Shown piece after piece: positions 34,882-45,442 of a stretch of 64,000 nucleotides of DNA; position 1 is the first letter of the stretch, and each line of letters begins with the position of its first letter. The stretch lies in assembly GCA_963210315.1 (NCBI GenBank), contig OY723267.1:1054001-1118000 (forward strand), written 5' to 3'. This stretch comes from Rhynchopus euleeides. Lineage: Eukaryota > Euglenozoa > Diplonemea > Diplonemida > Diplonemidae. A program made the translations under genes and the position numbers. Under the pieces are notes generated by a model. It had not been told where the DNA came from, did not search any database, and saw only the letters and a list, made by a program, of their open reading frames with translations.

Positions 34882-35748
34882 ATGTGTCGCAGCATGGGAC
34901 AGGTGCTCAGTTCCGGAAGGTCGTGCTTGCCTGTCACAGGACACACCTACAAGGGCTTGTTCCGCTACCTCTTTGTCTCCCTTGCAGACCTCATGCATTT
35001 CCGGTATGCAGACATCCCCTGGCGCTTCTGGGGATGCAAGGATGAGTCAGCCCGGATTCCCTTCTTGCGTGCTCGGATCTCAGGGCATATATTTCACTGG
35101 TTGATGGAGCATGCCGAAAAGGGATCAACGCGCAATGCCTACGTACACAGTCTCCATCATTGGTGGGCTCCAGAAGATGCAGTGCCTCTGCAGAACAACG
35201 ACGAATTTGAAGAAGCAGAGAACGGACATCGCAAGAAAGATGCCGTTACAATCGCCAGCTCCGCAACTTACGAGAGAGATCTTGCGATGGCAGAAGAGAA
35301 GCGGCGCGCATCGGGCATGCCTTGGAAGGTTGCGCACCTGTCGCAGGACGGGATCCTCGGGTATAGAGAAGTCATCCTGTGTCCGTGTCTGCACACCCGA
35401 CACGCTCATAGATTGGCTGTGTATGTTCTTTGCACACAGTTGACACAGCTGCAGAAGGGGTTTGTGCACTGCAACACACAGGACTTCGTTGAACCCATCA
35501 GCGCGCCCTACTTCCTGTTCCGGTTCCCCGAAGGACACCGCAAATTATCGCTCTGCTTGTGCAAAATGCCAATCCCGCTGGGGGCGACTTTCACATCATT
35601 CGTGTTATCCGAGGCGACTTTGAGCACGCTTGACCAACGCGCACAGCAGGAGGGGGATGACAGTTCTGACGAAGAAGATGAGGCCTGCAGGATGGCTTGT
35701 CTTGCCCAAGGTGTAACACAACTACGACAGGCGATGGCCGCACTTTGA
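34882..35748 (+). CDS. Unrecognised protein encoded in the DNA element
   Basis: 288 codons from ATG at 34882 to a TGA at 35746-35748, about 160 bases before the right inverted repeat. The reading frame has normal amino-acid balance, several aromatic clusters (FRYLFVSLADLMHFRYAD, WRFWGC), basic and Cys/His residues (LCPCLHTRHAHR) and an acidic patch near the C-terminus (GDDSSDEEDEA). I recognise no family. Being inside the element, it is likely element-encoded cargo or a mobility protein of an unfamiliar class. Confidence 0.5.
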   Translation: MCRSMGQVLSSGRSCLPVTGHTYKGLFRYLFVSLADLMHFRYADIPWRFWGCKDESARIPFLRARISGHIFHWLMEHAEKGSTRNAYVHSLHHWWAPEDAVPLQNNDEFEEAENGHRKKDAVTIASSATYERDLAMAEEKRRASGMPWKVAHLSQDGILGYREVILCPCLHTRHAHRLAVYVLCTQLTQLQKGFVHCNTQDFVEPISAPYFLFRFPEGHRKLSLCLCKMPIPLGATFTSFVLSEATLSTLDQRAQQEGDDSSDEEDEACRMACLAQGVTQLRQAMAAL

Positions 35749-36499
35749 CACCTCAAATTCTAACCGCTCACCTCCGCAGGTGTAGCCGCTACCAGGAGGA
35801 TAGGTAGGTAGTCCAGAGTCCGGGGAAACTGACAGAAGCAAAACAAGCCCCTCCCCATCCCTCTTCCACCATGATTTTACCCCCCACGCCAGTAGACTGT
35901 AACTATATCATGGGAAAAATGGATGAAAATAGGTGAAAAGACTCCCGCTAGGGGGAGTCAGACTCCCCCTAGCGGGAGTATAGACTCCCGCTAGCGGGAG
36001 TCTTTGACACCCGCTCAGACTCCCGCTCCCAGACTCCCGCTAGGGCCGCTGGAGTCCACCGTATACGATTCGAAAAAATGGCGAAAAAATCGCTATCAAC
36101 AACGGTGAACGAATGGAGGTAGATGGGGAAGTGGGAGGACACAGCACGCCCTCTCACTGATCGCCATCTGTACACTACCTCTCTGTTCAAGGCGGTCAGT
36201 GTCACTTGATGGCGCTGCACACAAATCACTGCTACATCCCAGGGCGCCTTCCCTTGTGAGAATAGCGGAACTTCTGCGGTTGCAGTTTGGTGGTTGAGGC
36301 CGGCGGTGATATCACTTTGGTGACTGTGCTTCCTTCCCCCTGAGCTCGATCAGATCCAGGTCGACCTGGTGCTGCGTGGCTCCTGGTGTGCCATCTCTTG
36401 CATGCCACGGATGCCCACCAAGTCGAACCCGAAACATGACGACCCTTTCGAGATGTCATGGCCGCAAGCCCGCAAACCCGATCGCATTCGCAAGGTGGT

Positions 36500-36835
36500 T
36501 CGTCTCTTAGAGATCAGTGATCGGGCCCAGCCTTCCGCGAGGGTGCTGGAACCGACATGCCGCAGCCCCGTACGCGCAAGGACTTGGCTCCAAGACCAGG
36601 CACATGCCACAGGGGGGTGTGGGGGGCGGAGCCCCCCAGCCGCCGGAGGCCACGGTAGCGAACGTCTGTTGGCCTGGCTCCATAGTCGCATACGCTCAAG
36701 TACAACACAACTGACAGATAGCACATGTCGCATGGGGGGACGATAAATTGTCGCGCAAAGACACGCCACAGGGGGGTCTGGGGGGCGGAGCCCCCCAGCC
36801 GCCGGAGGCCACGGTAGTGAACATCTGTTGGTTTG
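36500..36835 (-). repeat. SINE-like dimeric repeat, copy B (inverted)
   Basis: Two units in minus orientation with hairpin centres near 36635 and 36790, both with the GC hairpin and GCCTCCGG arm. The unit 36500-36680 matches 34578-34745 over its full length, including the GGTTCGTCTC-type end. It lies outside the DNA element, so the family inserted independently, or copies were duplicated around the right inverted repeat. Confidence 0.75.
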
Positions 36836-36887
36836 AGCTCGAGAGCAAGCCTCTCACACCACCGCCCTCCGACCCCCCTCTCCACCC

Positions 36888-37110
36888 CCCAGGTGCAACA
36901 TTTTTTTGCACCCGGAAAATGTGTTCTTTTGACTGTTTGAGCACATCCAAGACCGGGAACATAGAAGAATTCTGCTGAAAACCCAAAGGAAAATGGTGCA
37001 AAAAAGTAGTGACCACCACCCCCATCCCCACCTCCGGGTGCAAAAATTTTTTTGGCCACGGAAAATGTGTTCTTTTGAATGTTTGAGCACATCCAAGACC
37101 GGGAACATAA
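36888..37110. repeat. Direct repeat of ~72 bp
   Basis: 36888-36962 and 37036-37109 share GGTGCAA, T-run, GGAAAATGTGTTCTTTTGA, TGTTTGAGCACATCCAAG and ACCGGGAACATA, differing at few positions. Non-coding; origin unknown. Confidence 0.8.
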
Positions 37111-38339
37111 AAATTTTCTGCCAATACCAAGTAGGGTCACAATAAAATCCAAAGGAAAAAAGTGCAAAAAAATAGTGCAAAAAAATATTTTTCCCCCAAA
37201 TTCCTATTTTCATTCCGTGAAATAGATACACGCCTGCTCCTTGGATGTGATTTTTTTAATTTTGCAACCAATCGAGATAAATAACGGGACGGAACGGAAG
37301 AAGAAAAAGAAATAAAAAAAACTACCGAAAAAAGAATGTCCGGGAGGAACCCCCGAGAAAACAGAAACACACCCACAGTCGATGCGCAAGACAGGGATAG
37401 CGAAGGCACTCGGCGGAGGTGGGGTCGGCAGCTGGAGCAGCAGGAGTGGCGTCACGCAGTTGAAGCTGGGGGGGAGAGGGGGGGGGCCCACAGGCAACCT
37501 TCAGTGGCGGGATTTTCGGATGGTGATTGACAACACCACAGCCCCCACCAGGCGGGTCACGACCTACCCGGTGTGCATTCCGACTGAAAGCCGCTGTAGG
37601 AATAAGAAGGGAGCACCCCGGGGGATGGGGGTGTGTGGGGGGGGGGGGGGGGGTCGTTTTGAGTGATCCCCCCTTGCTCTGACGGTGCAACGCACGTGAT
37701 TGATTGCGCCTCGCCCGAAGTGCAGGTAGGAGATGGGGTTATACGGGGCACGGGAGAGTGGGGGAGGGTGAAACATGAGAAGTGTGAGGCCGACAGCAGC
37801 CACCCGACTCTTCGAGTGTCTTTCGCTGCCGCACTTCCCTGGCCAACCACACACAGATGTGTTGTGTTTTTTTTCGTGAAAAGAGAGACAACCATGCTTA
37901 TGCTGGCAACAGGAGATCCTTTTCTTTGACATCACCTATTTTGACACCCCCCCTGTTGGCGTGATTGGGCAGGATTAACGTCTGCTGCAGAGCGGCATCT
38001 CCTCCCCCGGCGAAAAAAAATAACACCACACTTTTCTTGTTATAGAAGACACATACACACACACACACACACCCCCAACACAGAGCGGAAGGCCACACAG
38101 ACTTGCCACCCCTTCCCCTTCCCCTTCCCCCTCATCCCCATCTTCTTATTTCTTTTCGTTATTCCCACCGCCCCCTCCGCGCTGCTCCGCCCCCCTCTGC
38201 CATTCGGCATGGGGGAGGGAGGGGAGGGGGGGAAGGACATAGGGGGGGCTGTGGGATCCCCCGAGAAACGAACAGCAAAGTGGTGTGGGAGGGATGGGGG
38301 AGGCCTCAAATACGGTGGGTTGCGAATCGAGAGCCGTAC

Positions 38340-38510
38340 ACGGCGGCCTCGTCAGGGGTTTGACCAGGCGGTTGACCTAAACAGGCCTAAATTGACCAAA
38401 GGGGGGTTTGTAGCCCATTTTTGCCCTGTAGCCCTGATCATGACCAGGTCACTGACCAAGCCCCTTCTGACCAGAGACAGGCCCGGTCAAAACCCTGACC
38501 AGGCCACCGT
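38340..38510. mobile_element. MITE, 171 bp, with GTAC duplication
   Basis: Ends are inverted: left ACGGCGGCCTCGTCAGGG then GTTTGACCAGG, right the inverse of ACGGTGGCCTGGTCAGGG then TTTTGACCGGG, an inverted repeat of about 30 bases. Flanked by GTAC on both sides (38336-38339 and 38511-38514). The end bases ACGGYGG match those of the element at 32.6-36.1 kb, whose flanks are ATAC. No coding capacity. Internally rich in TGACCAGG-like motifs. Confidence 0.8.
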
Positions 38511-39807
38511 GTACATCCGCGCTGGGCCCTCCCCCCCCCCCCCCCCCGACAGACAATGACACTGTTGGGCCACCGCGATAAAGCAATCTGGGGAGTGGGG
38601 AGGGGTGGTGGTTGATGTGCATGCCTGTGGTGCCCATGTTCGGAGTCCATCGATCTGTGCAGCTTATAGCACATTTTGCCGATGATGTTTTGGACCCTTG
38701 GGATCCACCGCCTCACCTTTGCGAGAGGACTGACCGCGTGCGTGTGATGGGGCAGGGGTGGGGGTGGGACGTGAGGGGTTCGTGGGGGGAGGCGGGAATG
38801 GGAATGTGGGTGGGGGGTGGAGTGGGTGGGTGGGTCGAACATATTACAAAGAAAAATAATACCGGAAAAAATGAATAAGCGTATCGGACCAGATGGATCA
38901 AATAAAAGGCAGACGGATCAAGAAGAGAAAAAATATGACAGACAACGCTGATCGCAAGGCCCTCAAAACCCCCCCCCCCCCAATGGACCAGTTTGGCGTA
39001 TCGCATCGCACACGGTGCAACTGCACATGGAGGGGTGGGTGGGGTGGGGTGGGGTGGGGTGGGGCGGGCAGTCGAGTCGAAGAAATGGTAAATCGCAGAG
39101 ATTTGACCTCCCTCGACTCGCTATGAAGGCTGGTGTGTCGCGAGATCGAGGGCTATGCTCGGGTAGAGTGGTGGTGGGGGGGTGGGGAAGATCGGATTGC
39201 CGAGAGGTGAAGGGGTGAAGGGTGAAAAACAATCCCCCCCCCCCCCCAGCACCCTCTCGCAAGTTTTGTGTGGGCAAAAAAAAAGACTTGGAGTTGCATT
39301 CTTTGTTTGTACGAACGGTGCCTGCTAGTGCATGTGTGCAGATACCGAACGCTGCCACGAGTCTTTTTAGTGCGAAAAGCTAGCTGTTCTTCCAAAAAAT
39401 TCCCAGCAAACACCACGCGATTCACCAGTACAGCGTTGTTCTCACACTTTTTTTTGGAAGAGCCGAGTCAACCGATATACAGCTGTACAGTCCGGAGAAG
39501 GCGTTGTGTGTCATTGTTCTCTTCGTTATGCATGCAGCACTTCAGACCCAAGCGCATGATGGAATATTCAATGGGGCAGGAGGATGAGAGACCAGCCGTC
39601 AGAGGGAGGGGGGTGGGTGGGTGGGGGATACAGGGCTGATGAACACACATCTGCCCTGAAGCAATTCGAAGATCTATGCGAATCCGCGGAGGTGTCGGGC
39701 GTTCCGGACCCCCCCCCACCCACCCACCCACCGCCCCCGACCCGCAGGACACGCTGTTGTTGTGCAACACAATGTCATTTTTTTTCCTGTACCTTTTCCC
39801 AGGCGAA

Positions 39808-42045
39808 TCAGAGCTGCGACCCGATTGAGGGGAGCGAGAAGTGCCCTGACGGCGGCTGCGAGGGAGGGGGTGACAAGCCATTCAGGGAGATGGATTCGAA
39901 GTCGTTGCAGGTGGCCTGCGACGTGTTGGGGTTGAACTCCGAGATACTTTCGTGCTCACGCACGCTGCTTGTGATGAAGACATGCTTCAGAAGGTCGACA
40001 CAGCTGGGCCTCAGCGATGCATTCATCCGGAAGCACTGCGAGCAGAAGTCATGCCCCAGCTGCCCCAGCTTAGAAAACGACGGGATCTTCGGCGTCTCCA
40101 TCGTATTCCGCATGTGAAAGTTCACCACGGCAAACGAGTTCTCAAATCCCTTCTCCTCCCAGGGCAGCTTCCCGCTGCACATCTCGATCAGGGTGCACCC
40201 CAGGCTCCACACGTCACTCTTCGCTGTGTACACCGCCTCGCGTGCCACCTCCGGGGCCATATACAAGGGTGTCCCACAGAAGGGCCCTGTCACACGCTGC
40301 GCAATGTCGTAGGGCGAAGCGGCCTGTGGCGACGCGGGTGTCGAGGAGGAGCGGGTTTTGGAGGCGCCGAAATCGGTGAGGCGGCACTTCCCTTCGCTGG
40401 TGACGAGGATGTTCGCACCCTTGATGTCCATGTGGACCACGTGGTTGTCGTGGAGGTAACGCAGGCCTGCCAGGATCTGCACCAGGTAGTTCCGCGTGAC
40501 AGACTCATCCAGGGCGCCGAACTTCTTGATGAGAGATGCGATGGACCCACCGGGGACAAACTCCAGGAGGACGTCGAAGTGCTGATCCGTCATCTGCGCG
40601 CCGATGTACTTCACGATGTTGCCGTGCGACAGCCTGCTGAGGATCTCTATCTCGCGGATGAGGCACGAGATCTCAAAGTCGGTTGTCGACTTCCGGAGGC
40701 GCTTCACCGCAACCAGCTCGCCTGTCACCTGCACCAACCCGAGGTGCACTGCAGAGTTCGCCCCGGTCCCCAGCACGGCATTGCTGATACGATACTTCAG
40801 GTTGGTGCTGGTGGAGGTCGCAGTCTTGTTGTCTTGCGCAGCACGGGCCACAGGCGCCGCAGGCCCCGTGGGGGTGCCCTTGTCACTCGTGAGCCCCATG
40901 CTGCTGTAGCGGAGCAAGGGGCTGCTGGTCTCCCCCGAGAAGACAGACCCCTGGGGCGGAGCCTCCGCAGCGCCCTCCGCCTTGTCGGGCTCAATCTCAG
41001 GGTGGACGTCGGGGAGCTTCACGGGGAGGTTTGCCTGGGGATGTGTCGCAGACATAGACATCGCCTGCGAGGGGCTTGCGTGGACCACCCGCCCGCACCC
41101 ATGGGTGTGTGCCAGCCTGTCCCGCCCCAAGTATGCGTTTGTTTCGTACACCTGCTGGTTGTTGTTGTGCAGGACGTGGAAGATGTACCCCGCAGCCATC
41201 GCCTTCTTCTTCTTCTGCTTCTTCTCCGGGTCCCTCGCCTGAAGCGCCGCCAGCGGTGCGGTGTAAATCTGAAATGTGATCTGGTCCCCATGCTGCAGGG
41301 ACTGCCGCCCCACGATCTTCCCCTGAGAGGTAAACCCATAGACAAAAGTCCCGTTTGTGCTGAAGACATCCTCGATTTCAACGGTCTGGGTCCGCCTGTC
41401 AACGAAATGCAGCTTGAACTGCACATGCGACACCATGTTGTTTGGGAAAGTGTAGCTGCACGACTTCGACCTCCCGAAGCTGAAGACATCCTCGAATATA
41501 TCGATCGAATCATACTGGGGATCGAGAGACAACAGGCGCGACCAGGGCAGCGGCGCCGGCGGGTGAGGCGAGGGTGGAATGGAGGGAACGGTGGTGTCGA
41601 TGTCGGATGCAATCCAGGTCATCGAGTCGCCGAGGGAAGAGCGGGAAGAGGAGGAGCTGTGGTGGTGCAGCAGCTTGTTCTTCTCGGAGGGGGCGCTGCT
41701 GCCGTTGATCAGCACGCCCATCGGCTCCCGGGGGAGGACAGACACGCCGGACAGCACGGCGTTCGACACAGACGACGCGCTGTGCTGCCCCGATGATGGC
41801 TGCATCACCGGCACACCCCCGATGCGCGACCCGTCCTCCCCAGCCACCCTCAGCGGCTCTTCTTCGAGATGCCGCTTCACGCGGTCCGCCATGCGTGCAC
41901 CCTTTGCACCCCGCATCCACTCCTCGTCATCGCACTGCACGTTGCCCTCCATCGCGACCCCATGGTAGTCCTCCTCCACACCCGTCTGCCCATACCGCGT
42001 TTCGGAACGATCAGCTACGTCCCCTTTGCAACACCCATTCCCCAT
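39808..42045 (-). CDS. FHA-domain protein kinase of the STE11/MAP3K type, predicted membrane-anchored
   Basis: 745 residues, single exon. The ATG at 42043-42045 is preferred because the product starts MGNGCCKGD, a strong N-myristoylation (Gly2) plus palmitoylation (Cys5, Cys6) signal, and because an acceptor (CTCTCCCCAG, AG at 42055-42056) lies 9 bases upstream. Residues ~185-265 are an FHA phosphothreonine-binding domain (FGRSKSCSYTF, SHVQF, STNGTFVYG). Residues ~418-690 are a kinase: LGTGANSAVHLG, VAVK (K448), RE at 464-465, HMDIKGANILV (538-548), LTDFG, GTPLYMAPEV, SDVWSLGC. HxDIKGANIL and PxxxEK/GFENxFAVVNFH place it in STE11/MEKK-type kinases. The catalytic loop HRD is HMD here (Arg to Met), which usually means activation-loop phosphorylation is not required. 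FHA with STE11 kinase is not the classic Chk2/Rad53 pairing. Confidence 0.85.
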   Translation of the reverse strand: MGNGCCKGDVADRSETRYGQTGVEEDYHGVAMEGNVQCDDEEWMRGAKGARMADRVKRHLEEEPLRVAGEDGSRIGGVPVMQPSSGQHSASSVSNAVLSGVSVLPREPMGVLINGSSAPSEKNKLLHHHSSSSSRSSLGDSMTWIASDIDTTVPSIPPSPHPPAPLPWSRLLSLDPQYDSIDIFEDVFSFGRSKSCSYTFPNNMVSHVQFKLHFVDRRTQTVEIEDVFSTNGTFVYGFTSQGKIVGRQSLQHGDQITFQIYTAPLAALQARDPEKKQKKKKAMAAGYIFHVLHNNNQQVYETNAYLGRDRLAHTHGCGRVVHASPSQAMSMSATHPQANLPVKLPDVHPEIEPDKAEGAAEAPPQGSVFSGETSSPLLRYSSMGLTSDKGTPTGPAAPVARAAQDNKTATSTSTNLKYRISNAVLGTGANSAVHLGLVQVTGELVAVKRLRKSTTDFEISCLIREIEILSRLSHGNIVKYIGAQMTDQHFDVLLEFVPGGSIASLIKKFGALDESVTRNYLVQILAGLRYLHDNHVVHMDIKGANILVTSEGKCRLTDFGASKTRSSSTPASPQAASPYDIAQRVTGPFCGTPLYMAPEVAREAVYTAKSDVWSLGCTLIEMCSGKLPWEEKGFENSFAVVNFHMRNTMETPKIPSFSKLGQLGHDFCSQCFRMNASLRPSCVDLLKHVFITSSVREHESISEFNPNTSQATCNDFESISLNGLSPPPSQPPSGHFSLPSIGSQL

Positions 42046-42197
42046 TGTATGGCGCTGGGGAGAGCGGGCGGAGTGGTGCCCAGGCGACTGCCCGTCCCGA
42101 AACGGAGGGGTATGGTGGAGACAAGAAGAGACGATGTGCAAGAAACCCGCGGTACGCTGGCAATTATAGTTCTTTCAGGGGCGGGGTGAACCGCGTG

Positions 42198-42198
<1 letters not shown>

Positions 42199-42257
<59 letters not shown>
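42199..42257. repeat. (GT)n microsatellite
   Basis: About 29 uninterrupted GT units immediately upstream of the FHA-kinase gene's 5' region, followed by a T run. Confidence 0.97.
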
Positions 42258-45200
42258 TTTTTTTTTGTTCGGACAAGGCAGACAGACAGATGGGGTGAGA
42301 AGGGACGCAGTGAGCTCAGCGGATGTGTGTGTCTGCAGGATGTCACAGGGGGACCTCCAACGGGGTCTCCTGTGTCTGTGTGTGTTTGGTGTGCCTGTGA
42401 CGGGTGGGGTGGGGTGACAATCGGATCGTTGAGAGAGAACGTGTGTGTCTGTGCATTATCCACGAATGACAAACGGCAGCAGCAGCGGCGGGGGTGGGTG
42501 GGTGGGCGATGGGTATCACGGAGCTCAGCTTGAATGCACCCTACCTGCAATCATCATCGGCCTGGTGGGGTGGGGCACATGCATCACGACACACCCCACA
42601 GACACACACACCACAACCCCCGGGCTGACCCTGCTCCCCGCACCCATTTCCCCCCCATCCCGCTGTGGTAGGCAAGGCGTGTTTTCAGGAATCTGGCAAG
42701 TCCGCACCAGGCTAGGCACATTCCGGCTGGAACCATGTGGGTCGATGCGAAACATCTCACATAGTGGCACTCCCAGTACAGTACGATTCTTCCCATCCCA
42801 GCCCTGGTGGTGGTGCTGTCGTTGGTATCCTGAGCATTGCTGCGACACATCGCCACCCGAGATTGGCCCCCCGGAAAAGGCCCTCAGCGATTCTCCAGCG
42901 AGACGAATGTTTGAGATTCCATCGTATTTTCTTGCAGTTCATTCGATATTGCCCTGTTTGCTATTCTGTCGGGGGGCTGCCACCCGCCCCGCCCCTCCCC
43001 ACCCCCCCCTCCCTCCCACATAACAAACAGCTGAACTGCCCGTGGGTTTATTTGTTTTGCTCGCTGATTCGACGACCAACAGGCTTTGAAAGAAGAGGGA
43101 TGCCACTCCCCGTCACACAATGTCGTGACACAGGCCAAACCGAAGGGCCTGTGAGACATTCATTTCCTCCGAGAAAATATGGGGTTTTAACACCAAGCAG
43201 CTGCTGTCGGCTTTGCAGTACTGACTCTGCGTACCCAGTTCACTGGCGTTCCTTTATTCATGGTGCATTATTGACAAGTCTCGCATTCGTTGCCAACACA
43301 TGTCAGGTGATGGCAAATATAAAAATGTACACAATAGCTTTCCGCACACCCCGGGTGCGCACCGCGAAGGCCCCAAGGCAGCAACCAAATGACAGCACTG
43401 CATCACTCGAACCCGATTCGATCCGGCGGTCCGCCTTCTTCCAATGCCTGGCCCCATGATTCAAGGTTTGGTAAAACGAGGGCAGCCAGCATTCGGCAGG
43501 CGCACTGTGATGCGCTGGATTGTTTTTGCTCAAATACACTTGCTATCATCCGGTCATGACAGCCAAAATACTGCAAACCGCAAACGTTCAGTGTTCTGCA
43601 CGTTCAGCAGGCACCGTTCGTCAAACAACGCAAACCCGAGGCCTTCTGTTTCGGCCCTCATTTTTTTTTCCATTTCCTTGTGGAAAGCGGGCCAAGTCCT
43701 CACCCGGATGACTGTAACTGTCCACAACAGCAACACAGGTTAGATTAACGTGTGTGGGAAACCCTTCGCAGATTAGAGCCCGCTAATGGTGGACAACACG
43801 TCCGCTTCTTTGTGCCTTACCTCTGTCCACCTGCCATCACAGCCTACATCGCAGCTGCGGGTTAGAGTGCGTGTGAGAAAAAAAAAGGGGGCTGGGTTGC
43901 ACCAACCGACCCAACAGGGCATTGCGCGTACAAAATCTGCACACCTCTCCCTCCCCCCACCCCCGGCTTTGTTTTACATCACGCCCTTTTGCACACCACA
44001 AACGGGCGCTCCAACCCCCCACGGTCTCCAAGCAGGGGGACGGGGCGGAGTGCGAGTTGGCAGGTGTGAAATAAACGCTTTCAGATCCAGCAAGGCCACA
44101 CCCGAGTCCACGCCCCCACCCTCCAAATCCCATCAATGATGAGACATGAATGCTGTGCCAGTTCCTGGCCAGTGCGAGGGATGGGTATGGAGGTTTTTGT
44201 AGGCGTTGACAACCACAAATCACGATGAGAGATAAGGCTACTGACAGGATGAATGTTTCTTCTTTTTGTGGGAAATCCAAAAAAAATACATACACTAATC
44301 CTGAAGGAAGAAGGAACGAAAAGCCAGCTTAGACCGGAATACATAATAGTGGAATGGGATGGGACAGGTGGGGGCGCGCAACAGTCTCTGAATAGTTGAA
44401 ACTGCAAAAATGGGTTTCCGACGAACATGCATGAACTGTGAGTAAGCAGTGGACGCAGGGGGCACGCCATCAGAGAGAAGTGATGGGTGGATGTACGCAT
44501 CACATTAAAATATGTGCGGCTCGATGTGCGGGGTGCGGCACACAGAGCCCCCGGAAAGGCTGTTGTACCCCTTAATTCTTACGTGCTTGCTGCAATTCTT
44601 GGTGGTGTGGCATTCCTACACATAGACGACTACCAGCATCGTCACGTTGCAAGCGGCTCATGCTTCGCGGGAAAAAAATACATAGCGAAATAGGGAGCGT
44701 GTTCAGTTCTCAATAACCTAGCACGGGGGCTCGCTGGTGACAGCATCACCCCAGCGACTGTATCCCAGGTAGCCCGTTCTCTGAACCAATGAAAGACTGA
44801 AGGGGTAATGAAGAGCGGCCCTCCTTGCTTGTGGTTCCGGCTTGTGTGCTGTCTGGCATGCCCTGTGTGCATTGAAAGCTGCACATACCCGATAGGGGGG
44901 CATGGGCATGGGGGGGGGGGGTTTCTTCTTTTTGATGAAAATGGAAAATAGGGCAGGGGGGCTCCAAGCCCCCTAACCCCGCTGTCTGGACACCGATCCG
45001 AAAGCGATATTGTTTTAACCAAGAAAGAAACGTGGCTACCCAACAGGGAAGCCCCGTTTTCCCAGAGAATCTCAGGAGAGAAAGGAATCGACGGACGGTG
45101 ACGTTCTTCAAACTGACCACCCCACACAGCCATGTTCGGTGTGAAGAGTTCGCAAGGATACCTCCTTTGGCGAAGGGGTTCATGTTCGATGCACCCAGGA

Positions 45201-45442
45201 TCTTCATATACGAGTAGACCGGGGTGCTTGTTTCGAACTGCGTGCTGGCTTCTGGAAAGTGAGCGTTTGACCCACACGTTATAGCTCAACATTTCTTGAC
45301 CAGGGTCCGAAAGAGCGATCATCTTACACCACATCCACAAGTCGAATTGCGGCTCGGTTCGTTCAGATATTTTTCTTCCCCTGGTGAACCGGGTACATCA
45401 AGACAGGGCTGTTCCTAACTGGGGGGCTTGTTCCCCACTTTC

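Larger units (their letters stand above)
32604..36062 (+). mobile_element. DNA element with long inverted repeats, ~3.46 kb
   Basis: Left end 32604-32780 and right end 35908-36062 are inverted copies. Both begin (outer edge) ACGGTGGACTCCAGCGG and continue with several copies of GACTCCCGCTAGCGGGAGTC and its relatives, then TTTTCACCTATTTTCA and CCCATGA. The flanks carry the same four bases, ATAC (32600-32603 and 36063-36066), a likely target-site duplication; a TA duplication with ends CACGG is the alternative reading. A partial third copy of the left end (from GGTGGACTCCAGCGG) lies at about 33409-33505, so the element is composite. Inside are three plus-strand open regions and two SINE-like repeats. 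No DDE transposase motif recognised. Confidence 0.75.
36067..39807. other. intergenic, downstream of the FHA-kinase gene
   Basis: No gene seen besides repeats. Contains (CA)n at about 38050-38073, C/G runs (37637-37652, 38530-38547, 39232-39247), and GGGGT repeats at 39043-39065. The 3' end of the kinase gene is at 39808. Confidence 0.4.

Noticed and set aside
44642-45340. 232-codon minus-strand ORF
   Set aside because: No domain, no supporting acceptor and mixed codon use; kept as unassigned.
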